The position numbers and the translations under genes were made by a program. 64,000 nt of DNA from Isoetes taiwanensis. Its lineage: Eukaryota > Streptophyta > Lycopodiopsida > Isoetales > Isoetaceae. The notes under the pieces are model-generated. The model made no database searches. It was given only the letters and a program-made list of their open reading frames with translations, and was not told where the DNA came from. Shown piece after piece: positions 49,203-61,870 of this stretch; the stretch's first letter is position 1; every line of letters begins with the position of its first letter. Location: assembly GCA_021234155.1 (NCBI GenBank), contig JAJEKV010000005.1:18772089-18836088 (forward strand), in the 5' to 3' direction.

Positions 49203-49784
49203 AATCTGTTTGTTACAGTTTATGCTCCGTTAATGGATTCCGCTTCAAATTTGAGGCAACGTAAAACGTGTTCCGTTGTTGATCGTCCATCTGCAGGAGC
49301 TGAAGAGTTGGATTATAAGCGCTTGTTTGGCAATAACTTGCTTTCAATCTTGCAAAGCGTTTCTGCAAAATTAGATGGATTGAGCGTTTCGCAGAGGTCT
49401 GAAGTGATCAAATTCGTGGTAGATGCTTCGCTTGCTTTGGCCGGAAATGGCACAAATTGGAGCATGGCCCTAAAAAGGCAGCTTTTAAGCACAAAATGCC
49501 ATTTAGGTCATTCAAATCCGGTCCTTCAAGATGTGGTCGAAAAGATTAGCAAAATCCTAATCCCTGTGGATCATCCGGCAGAGCTTCTTGTATCAAATGC
49601 AAGAATTTCAATTTCAAGCTCAAAGGCAGAGGAATTTCATCAAGAGAAAAGAAAGCGCAAGAATCAAACAATAACATTAAAGAAAACAGAATCTGCATGC
49701 AAAACGGCAAAATCGTCAAAAAGAAAGGAGAGGCAGTTGAAATTGGAGGGTTGCGACCTAATTTTTCTTCTGAAACATAAATGA
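49203..49784 (+). CDS. Unrecognised protein, 190 residues or so, basic C-terminus
   Basis: An open frame to a stop at 49,784. The first ATG in frame after the alternative start is at MDSASNLRQRK. A helical middle (LFGNNLLSILQSVSAKLDGL, SEVIKFVVDASLALAG) is followed by a Lys/Arg-rich, nuclear-type tail (EKRKRKNQ, KSSKRKERQ). Composition and codon use look like a host gene exon. It may be a captured first exon, because a GYGYGRG-coding scrap follows at 49,860 and no complete gene is visible. No family recognised. Confidence 0.4.
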   Translation, partial: NLFVTVYAPLMDSASNLRQRKTCSVVDRPSAGAEELDYKRLFGNNLLSILQSVSAKLDGLSVSQRSEVIKFVVDASLALAGNGTNWSMALKRQLLSTKCHLGHSNPVLQDVVEKISKILIPVDHPAELLVSNARISISSSKAEEFHQEKRKRKNQTITLKKTESACKTAKSSKRKERQLKLEGCDLIFLLKHK

Positions 49785-49789
49785 AGGTA

Positions 49790-52179
49790 AGAAAATTACA
49801 AGCAGTTATTCCAGGGGGTGACGACATGCCAGCGCCATCAATTCTAACTGAAAATGAAGGTTACGGCTATGGCAGAGGTAGTGCAAGGATTCGTCTCCTC
49901 TCCTCTGTGTTTTTGCATTGCAGGTTTTTTCAAGCAGATGACGGTTTTGGCATATGAAACAGAGGCAGAAGGTGGAAGCACAGGCTATGATGATGGTAAA
50001 TAATGGCAGATCCCCCAATTTTTATTGTACTTGTGTTGATCTTCTGGTAAAAATCCAGTAACTGGCATCTCTAAAATGTCACAGCAGAAAACAGAGTCCG
50101 GTTCATGGCAGTAATATTCAGAGCAGAGCATACACAGACTTGGACAATATGATAATGTTTTGATGTTTGGAATGTTCTGTCCTTACCTGAGCTATTTTCA
50201 TATACTTTTCTACTTAAACGCTCACATTATTGGATCCCTTTGGCATTTAAAACACTGGCATTAATTTGCTTTTACTTCAGTAGAGGATGTTCAAGCTTCT
50301 CTAACTGTAGCATGGGCAATGGCTTGCAGGCCAAGTAATGGGGTGAACACGAAGGGGTGAAGATGCCTTAGGATTTTCAATTCTTATGGTTAATTGACAA
50401 CCGTTGTTTGGTTAATTCTTATGGTTAATCTTCTGAGTTATTTTGCAAGAGACGGCAGCGCCAAGTGGGTGCCTTGTACACATATCATGGTCTGTTGTGG
50501 AAATGGGAAGAACTGAACCATGCTTGGTTCCAGAGTGGCTCAAAGGACGCACTGGGACTGGTGCAGGGTCAACACATTTTTTCCCATCAAGGAAATCAGC
50601 ACAGTAGATGGGTTTCAAGGCCGTTCAAATGCTCTACGAGAGGTGAGCAGCAAATATTTTCTGTATGTGAAGTTTTTCTTTCAAGTTAGCACCTGCATAA
50701 GGAACATGTCTTGACTGTTAGTAATAAATGTTGCCATAGGTGGGATTTCTTTGTGATCTACAAGGGCAAGAAGACAATGCTGCATCATTTGTGATACGAA
50801 GACAATGCTGCATCATTTGTGATACTGCAACAGTGTCTCGTCAGGGCTTCTTTAAGCAGCTTATTGACTATTTTGAGAAGAATGAGAAATATCTGAATTC
50901 CATGTATATATAGATTGCTAGGAAATTGTTAAGCGGTTTATTAACTGTTTTGAAAAAAATGGGTAACACTTGAATGCCATGTACATAAGAATGCATATAT
51001 GCAATCATCAATTGAATCCCTTTGCTATGGAAATAATTTGTTCGTCTTCATGTTATTGTGCTTTTTAGTAATTAATATTTAGGTCCATAAGGTCTACCTA
51101 TGTTTGCTTTAGTTAGGGCCCGAAGGGCCCAATTTTTTTTTTTTTAACACAACTACCATTAACATTATTAACATAAACCATTGAATTTAACACATTTAAA
51201 TTAAAATCCCCCTTAAACCCCCTTTGGTTTGGGTGCATATTCACACGGGGGGTTACGTAGGGCAGCGAGAGCCCCAAAAATATATTCACAATACATGTAC
51301 AAAATTAACACCATTAAGTACATTCTCTCAAACCTTATAGTATTTTGCAAACCTTAATATACAGTATACAAAAACTTGTACATGCATACCCCACAAACGA
51401 GGATCGCTATGTACGGTCCAGATCTTGGAATAAAAGGCAAATATGCCCATCCGACAGCTCTCGTTGCCCGGAGTAACCCCCCGTCAACACAACATGGAAA
51501 GTGGGAGCTTTTTTTTTCGTTCTTTGTAGAGGTCTGGCGATGGCACTGGTCTCGATGGCTATGGCGTCGGGCTCCCTGGCTATGGCGATGGTGCTGGGCT
51601 TGACGACAATTCCTAACGTTGGGCGGCTATAGCCTCAGTCATAGAGTCCAAACTTCACATCTCTGGAAGGCTTGGTTCCACGTATTTTTGTAGCTACAAG
51701 CTTTGTAAAAGGAGCATTCTATAAGATCGATCTTTATTTCTCTTTCTAGGTTTAAATTATACTATTTCTTGAACATCCGGTGTTTTTAGCCAGTTTTAAA
51801 ATGGTATGCTCTATTTTTGAGTTTTTCTTATTCATCCTTGTGGATTTTTACTTATTATATATGTCTGTTTCTGTCAGTTTGGAGCGGCTGAAGATATTTT
51901 TGTGCAAGGGCAGAATTTTGATGCCGCTGAAGAGACATTTCCTATAGGGGCAGATTTGCCAGGGATTAGCTCTTAGTTTTCAGTCTTGAAGCTGCAACAA
52001 CGGCTAAGCTTGGCATGTTCTGTTCCTATAGCTATTTGTTCGAAGTTGGTTCTATTTGCTAAGCTTGGTTGTGATGCATTGTAAAGATTTTGAAGCTTCA
52101 TATGTTGGCTTTTCACGGCCAGAAACATGTCCTTTTTGTAGCTATTCTAGCCGGCAGGGCTTATCTAGATTTCCTTACC
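49790..52179. other. Fragmentary DNA with short repeats
   Basis: It contains a GYGYGRG-coding scrap (49,857-49,890) and a perfect 28-bp tandem duplication GAAGACAATGCTGCATCATT... at 50,770-50,825. A diverged 75-bp repeat lies at 50,865-50,990. GGCTATGGCG motifs lie at 51,540-51,600. No intact gene. The tyrosine-glycine-coding scraps resemble those in the Helitron-like elements at 37.8 and 57.2 kb. Confidence 0.4.
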
Positions 52180-52210
52180 TTCCCTTCTTATCTACACATA
52201 TATAATTCAT
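52180..52210. repeat. Right copy of the perfect 31-bp direct repeat
   Basis: Identical to 47,474-47,504 (see that entry). The sequences outside the two copies do not match each other. Confidence 0.85.
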
Positions 52211-52223
52211 TCTCCTTAGATTT

Positions 52224-52583
52224 TTGAGTGACATGTACACAAGTCTTTTTCCTGGGTACAATTTCTGGCATGATTTTCAAGCGAATTTTTCCTTTCACGG
52301 CTGCGCCTTCTATGTTTGGGGAGGGCACAAGCTCTGCGCTTTCACCCATGCAACAAATATGACGGAATTGATGATGCGGTTTCTAAAATCCTTCAAGGAT
52401 CAATACATCCTTTACAGCTACCTCTATTATTTGGATAACAGAAGGCTTTGGGTCTTCAAAAAAGCTAAAGTGGGGAGTGTTAGAGTAAGATATGTCTTAT
52501 ACTTGATTTTTGCAGGGATGTTTTATCCAAAATATTTATCATCTTTGCTGCATTTGCTTTTGTCAAGCTTATTCTCGCCCTAA
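52224..52583 (+). other. Open frame of unknown nature
   Basis: A 119-codon frame with text such as GYNFWHDFQANFSFHGCAFY and ELMMRFLKSFKDQYIL, rich in aromatic residues. About the first 85 residues look coding; the end is hydrophobic and may be intron. No domain recognised. Confidence 0.25.
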
Positions 52584-52599
52584 TCTTTAGAGGATTGCA

Positions 52600-53610
52600 T
52601 TTTGCAAGTTGATAGCTATGAATTTTGACATTGCAGATGTTTAACATAAGTTTTTACCAACATGATATTTTATCAACAAATTCATCGTCGTGTGCTCATT
52701 CAGCAAAGTTTCAGGTAATTACTTTCTTGCAAAAGAATTTATTTCTTTGTAAAGGTGGCTAGGGACAAAGTAATAATTTTGACACTGCTGATTAGTCTAG
52801 AATTTTCAGATCAAGAAACAAGATATTTATTATTATTTCATTGTTTCAAGCTTCTTTCCTTTATTAATTTGATTTGCTAAGTTTTTCTTATCTGCCACTT
52901 ACCTTTTGCACTCCATAATTGTGGTGGCCTTCATTTTCCATGGATGCAAGTAGCAGGTTTAATCCACCACTCCAGAAACTACTGGTAGCCATTCTACAGG
53001 TAGGTATTCTGAGACCTCCTATTTGTTCTATTTCATTGGCATCAAGTTGCAATGATATATCATGAGTTAGTAAATTAAATAAAGACTACATGACAAAGAC
53101 TATGTTGAAGTCTGCTGCTTATTATATGTAGAGCTATTTGAGTATAAGATGTCCAATCCATATTTTTTATGCTGCAACCATTTGAAGGTGATTGTAATGT
53201 TGGAGAATGGTTTTATATGAATATGTGAAATGAGGTTAAGTGCCAGAAGATTTGAATATATGAAGTGCTCGGAAATTCTTTAATATAGCTGGTAAAGAGG
53301 CGAGAATAAATAAAAAGTGTATGAGCTCCATTTGCAAGCGGTTATAGAGGATTGTCTTCAACATGTATTATGTTATTATCTATGTATTGACATTCTTTTT
53401 TGCAAATTTTGGACCAAACAACACCACTTTCATAATTTTAGAAGAGATCTCCCTGCAACTTATGTGCCATGGAATTTCTATTGCATCTGACAAGGTAAGC
53501 AGGAACATTAGCTCCTTGTTCTCAAGGCAATCTACCTCCGTTTCTGATATGAAGTCCTCCATTCATGGTATGTTCTCTTCGTAAGGTAGTGGATTTGCCA
53601 TTATATGTTG
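52600..53610. other. Gene-poor stretch, nothing recognised
   Basis: AT-rich DNA with no supported exon, RNA gene or terminus. A downstream flank of the broken CDC48-like gene may reach into it. Confidence 0.35.
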
Positions 53611-53618
53611 CTATATTA

Positions 53619-55303
<1,685 letters not shown>

Positions 55304-55344
55304 GATGCTACAACTGGGGAATGCATAGCTCTCGTCTTTAGATT

Positions 55345-55362
55345 CTTTTATATAGGCTACTT
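55345..55362 (-). promoter_or_regulatory. TATA-like box of the broken CDC48-like gene
   Basis: Minus-strand CCTATATAAAAGAATC lies about 50-60 bp upstream of the start codon, correctly placed for a core promoter if the leader is short. Confidence 0.4.
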
Positions 55363-55689
55363 CAACAAAGCCTTTTCAGGCCTTTTGCCATTCAAAACAA
55401 AGGCAACATGCCCTTTCCCGCCTTTTACCCTTTTCATGGAGTAGTGGAACTCTTCTATTGTCGTTGGTTCTATTGGAATAGAAGTCTTGTTCCGAAATTC
55501 AAACTTGGGGTGGCGTTTGATGCATCCCTACAATTCTTAGACATTTGGATTTTGCGTCAAACGAATAATACTTTCAATACAAATGCTAATATTAAAAGTG
55601 GTTTGCCATATTAAGCTTTTTAAGATGTGAGGCCTTTTTTTCCACCGTAGTCTTATGTCTAAAAGTTACAAATTTCAATAATTTTTGAA

Positions 55690-56503
55690 AAGCTACCCAA
55701 CCTTGCTTTGGCAGTGGCGATGGGCCCGCAGCGACTCAAAGCCTGCTGGAAAGACAAGCAAGCCCAGTGGTTCTCGCGATGGAATGTGCAGGCACACAGA
55801 TGTGGACCAGTGCATACACCGAAGGAACGCGCTGCCTTGAAGCAGTACTTGGATGCTTGCTTCATGGCCAAGCTTTGGGATGCAGAGGCCCTGTCACATG
55901 TCAAGGTGGCAAATTATCGACAGCAGGTTAATCCCATGCTCACGAGGGGCCCACACCACTACCTGCGCACCCATCTACCCATGAAAAAGCGCAGGGTGAT
56001 TGCTTCCATTCGCACAGGTGCACACCACCTCCGCATTGAGACAGGGAGATGGATTCGGGAGCCGCGGGAGGACAGAGTCTGTCAGTGCTGTCAACAGGGC
56101 GCCATTGAGGATGAAAGTCACGCCCTCCAGGCTTGTCCGGCGTACGAGCATATCCGGGCTCAGTATGCTCGGTTAGTTCTGCCCCATCAGGCCCTGCATG
56201 AGCTACTGAGCACGGCCACTGTAGGCTTGTTGGGATCGTACCTCCGGGAGGTAATGGATACGCGGACTCAGTTATGCCCCCCCTGTCTGACATTAACCTC
56301 AGCTGTACTTGTGATTATGTATATAACTGTGTAGTATGTCAGCATCCTTATTGCTACTAAGGTTTTTCCCCCGAAAACCCTTCGGGGCGGGGGTTTTTTA
56401 ATCCTGGTAGTAATACGCCTGCTGCTCTCTCTTTGTACTTGGGTCCCATAGGCCAGTTGGTCTCCGTGGATGATAAAATCATATTCTATTCTATTCTATT
56501 CTT
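55690..56503 (+). mobile_element. LINE family 1, copy 3: 3' end with (TTCTA)n tail
   Basis: One frame runs to a stop at 56,334: RRVIASIRTGAHHLRIETG, EPREDRVCQCCQQGAIEDES, HALQACPAYEHIRAQY. The CXCC...H...C pattern is a zinc-binding region after RT. The 3' UTR has a hairpin (CCCCGAA, loop, TTCGGGG; about 56,371-56,390), then CCCATAGGCCAGTTGGTCTCC-type text and GGATGATAAAATC, then (TTCTA)n at 56,482-56,502. 5'-truncated, with no RT. It is the best-preserved 3' end of the family and serves as the reference for the copies at 1-2 kb and 15-19.5 kb. Confidence 0.85.
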
Positions 56504-56974
56504 AAAAAAAGCATTTTTCAACTATGAAAACAAGGCATGCTTTATTTAGGTTAAGAGTAGGTTGGGATACTACTTTTCACTACCTATGTAAAGCAGTGTA
56601 TTTTGTTCTTAAAAAATGGATGTCTAATATTTCTCGGCTGAGAGCAATCCTGGCGCTCGACACGTACATTTTTTCATCATTTCTAAAATCTTAAAAAGAA
56701 AATGCTGGTTAACACGTGGATCTTCCCCTTTCTTCTCTTCCTTGCTCTGCAAGCAATCCATCGCTATGGATCCTCGTCTTGGTTTCTTGAGGAAAGCCAG
56801 ATAAAGATAAAGATCAAAATAACTTCAAAGCTCACGCCTTCCGGCTATGGCGACATACCTTGGCGATGTTGCGTCCATTCATATTTTCGGCCTTGCCAGA
56901 GGCTGTAGCAGTGCTGCACAAATATTTGCCCTCAAATAACGAGGATTAACCAGGATTAAGCAGAAAACATTTAC

Positions 56975-57225
56975 TCCCGTGATAAGTTCCGCATGTATAA
57001 ATTCAAGGTTCGAAGGTGCATGAGAGGAAGAAGCCACAACTGGACGGAATGCCCCTTTGCTAATCCTGGAGAGAAGGCAAGAAGGAGGCATCCAAGATGG
57101 GTTCCATATCTGGGCACTGCTTGCCCTGATTTTAGAAAGGGAAACTGCAAACAGGGCGATGTTATATGGCCATGGGGTTTTTGAATGCTGGCTTCATCCT
57201 GCTCGCTACAGAACTCATGGGGTTC
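56975..57225 (+). pseudogene. CCCH tandem zinc-finger gene fragment (RR-TZF type), frameshifted
   Basis: Encodes [40 protein letters not shown], then [14 protein letters not shown], the core of plant arginine-rich tandem CCCH proteins that bind mRNA. The last ligand of the first finger is changed (PFAN in place of the usual PFVH/PFAH). A cysteine of the second finger is lost and a frameshift near 57,160 follows. The next frame resumes [15 protein letters not shown]. Flanks hold repeated GGATTCGAGCTATGGCTATG units coding Gly-Tyr text. Not functional. Confidence 0.85.
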
Positions 57226-58534
57226 GAGCTATGGCTATGGTGGATTCGAGCTATGGCTATGGTGGATTTTCATTCGAGCTATGGCACAGTGGTGGATCCG
57301 TCCCCTGTAGATTTCCGCCGGAGTTGTGCAAACTTAAAAGATCCAAGCATTTTGCCTCCCCTGCATTTCAAGTTTCTTCCCCTTTTCAAATTCAGTTCAT
57401 ATTTTTCTGTCGTGCCCACCTTTCTTTCCCTTCACAAAACCCTACTTCTTTCGCCATGGATCTGGCACCCCAAATCGGCCACCTCCAACTCCAGCAGCCT
57501 GCCATGGTGTGGCATTTAACAGCAGGCAGAAGCAGACTTTAACCATGAACTCCACCCGGCATTCTCACAGCTTAGAATTTGGGCACTCAAACAGTAGCAG
57601 TACGCATCTTTTTCCTCCCTTTTGCTTTCTGTCAAAGTTGCAATTTCGTGTTTTTGTGCAGAACAAAGATCATGAAGTTTTTTTTTGGTATATTATCTAT
57701 GCACAAAGGCAAATCTAAGAAGTTTTTGCATGTTGAGTCGGTGAGGCCACTTAGAGTGCATTCATGACTAGTTAGATACAGAGCAGGTTGAAGGAAGAAA
57801 AATATAGCTCGAATTCCCCCTAAACTGGTGCTCTCCATGATGGAAGAAATTGTCGTCGCCTTCATCATCTCTTAAAAATTGGCTTAATCCTCAGGGCCAT
57901 CCTCTTTCTGTTGCTGGCATCTGAATCCGCTGCCATAGCCTAAGCTAGCGGACTCCCTGCCACTGTTGTACCCTATGCTGCATCTTCTTCCACGTTTGTT
58001 TCCGATCCGATGCGAGGAATGCAAATGTGGGGACGTATTCTGCTCCCTCCATTGCTACTCAGATAAACATAACTGTGCCTTTGATCACAAAACTGCCGGC
58101 CGAGGCCATAGCCAAGGCTAATCTGGTGGTTATAGCTAGGAAGATTTTTTGAAGGTTGATCGTTGTTCTTGCAAATGAATCTTTTTAGAACAAGTTCATG
58201 GGAAACGTCTATGCCTCGGCAGAAGGAATACATACAAACACAATTTCATCTCTGACAGGAAACAATGTCAAAATAGCATGGTGTAGCGTTTTGATTAAAC
58301 AGCCTATGGAGGAAGTTATGGCCCAGCTCCAAATTTGCAAGTGCGCCCAGCTCCAAAATATAAAACTTAAACAAACTTTTTAAGACGTGATGGAGTCAAC
58401 GAGCCGACTCCAAAATCATGTCTCCTTTTACAGATACTGGCACTTGTTAGAGTAACGAGTCTTTAACTTCAAGAATTAAGTCCTCTCTGCATAAAACATA
58501 AGAGTTATTGTTAATATTCTCAAATCCGAACCAG

Positions 58535-59667
58535 TTAGAATTCCACCCATCTATACATAATTTTCAGCTCAGAAATGTCTACTTTCTCTGCTTTTCTTTT
58601 CTGTGATGAAGTGCCCAAAACAGCACCTTCAATATGTTCTAATGGTGTGGATGCATGGGACTCTGAAGGCAAGCTGGCTTCAATGTATCCTAATGGTGCG
58701 GATGAATGGCTGCTCTCATGCTTGCAGAGCTCAGCGTTTTCTATTTGTCCCGTCCTGCATAAGATGCTGAAGCGGCATTCAGCATTATTTGTTTCCTCAT
58801 AAAAGCTTTCACATGTGCTTGGTACAAGCCTTGGGCTGCAATCAATGTGCCTTTCACTTAGCACATTTTCGTCTTCTACTGTAACTTGAATGCTATTTGA
58901 ATGCTATTTGAATGTTATTTTGCTACATATTCTAAACGAGGTGCACCCTGGACTACCACAGTCGTCGGATCTATCAATCCGACGGCCCAGACTGTATGTT
59001 GGAGCCTCTGGACACCTCTCGTTTCGATTATGCTCAATTATGATTGGGGACGCCTATGATTTTCAGATGTCGAATACGAGTTTGCCTAAGGTTTTGATGG
59101 TATATCGAGCCTCTATACGGTTTCGCTTAAGCTTTTAGAATATGAAATACGGGGATTCGAACCTCTACCAAAATAACTCAATGTCCTAATAAGACTACTT
59201 TAACCAATCTAACCAGTGAGCTAATGTGACTATTTTTTATCTTAAATCTATGTTTTTTTTTATAATAACCCATTGAATTGTTTTAGGGATATGGTCTATG
59301 GTTTCAAGAATTATATCTATATCAAATCCCCCTGGAACCCTTTGTTATTTTGCTACATATTCTTTCACACTGGAAGGGACAGAATGGGCAGGCAGATCAT
59401 GTCCGGGTTTTTCAATGCATGAACCCTGCACAACAGTCTCAGCACCATCAATGTTCTGGGCAACGCTATGTATATTGTTATTCTGCTCAATCCCTGCCAT
59501 TGGTTCTGATCAACATCACCATCATCGGATTGTTTGGACTCATATTGGCTTGTGTTTTGAAGCTTATCATCAGTTTGGGTTGTAGCTGGAACTTTACTCT
59601 TAGATATACTGAACTTGACATGAATAATCTTAGGCCCATTTACAACAGCCACATTTCTCGGGTTTGA
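58535..59667 (-). pseudogene. Unidentified host exon on the minus strand, split by a SINE-like insertion
   Basis: Upstream part, minus strand 59,667-59,364: AVVNGPKIIHVKFSISKSKV and a Gln/Asp-rich run, then after a frameshift IEQNNNIHSVAQNIDGAETV. Downstream part, 58,890-58,535: VEDENVLSERHIDCSPRLVP, a Ser-rich run, and SSQKRKAEKVDISELKIMYR to a stop. A 410-bp insertion separates them. The text is typical of a disordered nuclear protein. No family recognised. A 12-bp repeat (ATTCAAATAGC-type) marks the join. Confidence 0.4.
58934..59343 (-). mobile_element. tRNA-related SINE-like insertion with 20-bp target-site duplication
   Basis: Flanked by GTTATTTTGCTACATATTCT at 58,914-58,933 and 59,344-59,363, identical. 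On the minus strand it contains an A-box-like TAGCTCACTGGTTAGA and a B box GGTTCGAATCCCC (about 59,230-59,160). Further along is a small hairpin (CGTCGGAT/ATCCGACG). No long poly(A). About 100 bp precede the A box, unusual for a SINE, so it may be a composite. Confidence 0.65.
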
Positions 59668-59808
59668 GACAAAGTTTCAAAAATCTATTGCCCACAAGAT
59701 TTTAATGCAAGAATTGATTAGATCACTGGATCTACAGCATTCATTTAAATCCATGAGGGCAATTTCCTCGCAGAGCAAGATCTTTCTTGGAAGAAAATTG
59801 CAGGGGGC

Positions 59809-59979
59809 TTGCAGATTATTAACAAGCAGAAACAGTCCATTAATTCTGTTGAACCGCAGAGCATTGCAGCCAGAGAAAGGCGAAAAAAGATGAGCAAAAG
59901 CATTTCAATTCTTCAGAAGCTTATTCCAGAAGAAAATAAGCACCGCTTCCATGCCTATGAAGCAATTAGATTCGTGTAA
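59809..59979 (+). pseudogene. bHLH transcription-factor domain fragment
   Basis: The frame reads NSVEPQSIAARERRKKMSKS, then ISILQKLIPEENKHRFHAYE and AIRFV, then TAA at 59,977. The E-P-Q-S-I-A-A-R-E-R-R basic region with its E-R-R DNA-contact residues is typical of plant class VIII-type bHLH proteins (EAIRYVK ends helix 2). The stop falls where Lys-Phe-Leu would follow. No start codon or other exons lie nearby. A captured, dead exon just inside the Helitron-like end at 60,130. Confidence 0.8.
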
Positions 59980-60113
59980 AAAATTCAGGTCCAAGGTCCA
60001 AGCAGAAAAGAGTTCAGAACTTACAGTTTTTAACTGGCACAAAGAACCTCCTTGTGCCACATTACACGTTAATCGTGGGTCCAAGTCAACAAGTTTAGAA
60101 CCAAAGAAATGTT

Positions 60114-60132
60114 CCGCGATAAATTTCTTGTA
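60114..60132 (+). repeat. Terminal motif, exact inverted copy of 36,095-36,113
   Basis: CCGCGATAAATTTCTTGTA is the perfect reverse complement of TACAAGAAATTTATCGCGG at 36,095. Inward of both the text AACATTTCT is also shared, so the two are the same class of element end in opposite orientation. Confidence 0.85.
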
Positions 60133-60189
60133 TATATAACTAATATCCAACTAGGTTCAAGAGAAATACATCCATAATAGATTTATTCA

Positions 60190-61210
60190 AAACCAAAGCT
60201 AAGATTCAGCTTCTAGAAAACTCCCAGTCAGCCACGATCCTGAACAGTACCACTGCTACTGGCCCAAGCACCACCTTGCTTAATCACTGCATGCACTCAA
60301 AGGGATTAGTCCTCGTGACTAAGTGGGGATCCCATAGCTGCCTCTGCATGCATAGAACATCTTGAAAGTCTTAGATAACAAGCAGAAACAACTCAAAGAG
60401 ACAAGAACCTATGGTACAATGCTAGACAATGACAAATAAGAAAACAACATAGACATCAATAGTAAAGAACATAACCAACAAACTCCGGGACAATGGGTAG
60501 CTCAGCCAGCCTATATACAGGCCCTGTTAGCAGCATGTTGCCCAACCAGCTTACATTCCAAGTCCTGTAGCGGGGTGGTGGGGTGAACCTCGTATGCGCA
60601 TACCCTCTCAACCCACGTCTGGCACTGGAGGACCTCTTACTATGGGAGTTCACAAGAGTTGACTGACATAGCAATCCCGGCCAGGAGAACTAACGCCCGG
60701 TGTCACAGAGCACAAACACATAGAACATAGAAACATGAGTTATGCCGATCTTTCTTCCAAGATCTCTTGAATATGATATATTCATTCAAGCTCTCATGCA
60801 CTAGATACCTGGCTCCTATATTTAACACCTCAATCTCTGCTTCATGTAATAAATTGATAATTGTTAGATATAATAGATAATGACAAAAAAGCACCAACCA
60901 GACAAAAAGACCAAAGAACATAAACTGACAAATGCTGAAGACCACTTTTGAGGCAGTTGGGTTGCATGTAGGATGGCTATTCCGACCTCTAATTCCGCCA
61001 ATTTGGCCTTGATTCTTCTAAAACGGCCCTTAGCATCAGTTTTGGCCTCTTCTCATGCATTTCCGGCATGATTTAACCTGCATCTCATGGGCCAGATTCA
61101 ATTTCTTATATGCTGGCACAGAATTTCCTTTTGCATAGCACTTACAGCAGAAAATCACTTCTTTATGTCCATGATTCCACATCGGTACATAGGCACCACA
61201 TCCTCTCATC
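60190..61210. mobile_element. LTR-like region related to the 27.4-29.7 kb element
   Basis: Blocks match that element: TTAGTCCTCGTGACTAAGTGG with 27,711; CTGGCACTGGAGGACCTCTTAC with 28,050; and TAACGCCCGGTGTC with 28,100. Order and spacing are similar but identity is low. Boundaries and target duplications could not be fixed. Confidence 0.45.
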
Positions 61211-61359
61211 ACAAATCATATTCTAATCATGCCTAGTTGCAGCATATGTCACCTCAAGAATCAATACAAACCCCACCTGATAGAAGAATACTTGATGCCG
61301 TTCCCAAGCTCTGGCATCCTCACTCGCCCACTTTATTGGCTCCCGAAATCGGGTCAAAG

Positions 61360-61870
61360 TGCCAAGCGGATTCGCCCAGGCGAACCCCGAAGATTCGCGA
61401 AGGCGAACCCGGCGGATTCACCCAAGCGAATCCGCAGGGGACGTGGCGGCGGACGTGGCGAATTTCCCCGTGTTCGCCCGGGCGAACCCAAACCCGGGTT
61501 AAGGAGCTGGCGTCGGCGGGGGCGGGAAGGCAGGCGGTGGCAGCGCGTACGGTGTTGGCAGGCCCCGCCGATCCTGGCGGGTCGCATCGGTCAGGCCCCG
61601 TCGGTTTTCGCGTACGGTGGTGGCAGGCCCAGCCGGGTTCGCTTAGGCGAATCCTGGCAGGTCCCATCCGTCATGTCAGGGTCGGTTAGGCGTGCTTCAT
61701 GGGTCGGGGTGGCAGGCCTTGGATTCGAGGCCACCCTTGGATCGAGGCCTTGGATTCGATGGTCACTCCAAGGCCGGCCACCCTTGGATCGAGGCCTTGG
61801 ATTCGATGGTCACGGGGGCACAGTGTGGCCCTTCGCAATAAAATCCTGGTTCGCTTGGGCGAACCAGGAG
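61360..61870. repeat. GC-rich region with repeated TTCGCC/GGCGAA palindromes
   Basis: At least five near-palindromes occur: GGATTCGCCCAGGCGAACC (61,368), GTTCGCCCGGGCGAAC (61,472), GGTTCGCTTAGGCGAATCC (about 61,636) and CCTGGTTCGCTTGGGCGAACC (61,845), plus degenerate ones. A 36-bp unit CCACCCTTGGATCGAGGCCT... is duplicated at 61,731-61,766 and 61,778-61,813. Long open frames here are a by-product of composition. Confidence 0.75.

Larger units (their letters stand above)
56505..60130 (+). mobile_element. Probable Helitron-like element carrying several gene fragments (end C)
   Basis: The right end is CCGCGATAAATTTCTTG at 60,114-60,130, followed by T. It is the same terminus as at 36,097 (opposite strand) and 2,822, with the hairpin partly deleted. 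The left end is unproven. GTACATTTTTTCATCATTTC near 56,664 resembles the 5' end of the 36-38-kb element (TGTACATTTTTTTCATTTC). Between lie pieces of a CCCH zinc-finger gene, YG-coding repeats, an unidentified minus-strand exon and a bHLH exon. Mixed fragments from different genes in both orientations fit rolling-circle gene capture. Confidence 0.45.

Noticed and set aside
59150-59240. A functional tRNA gene on the minus strand
   Set aside because: Box spacing is too long, the stems do not pair, and it lies inside an insertion with a 20-bp duplication.
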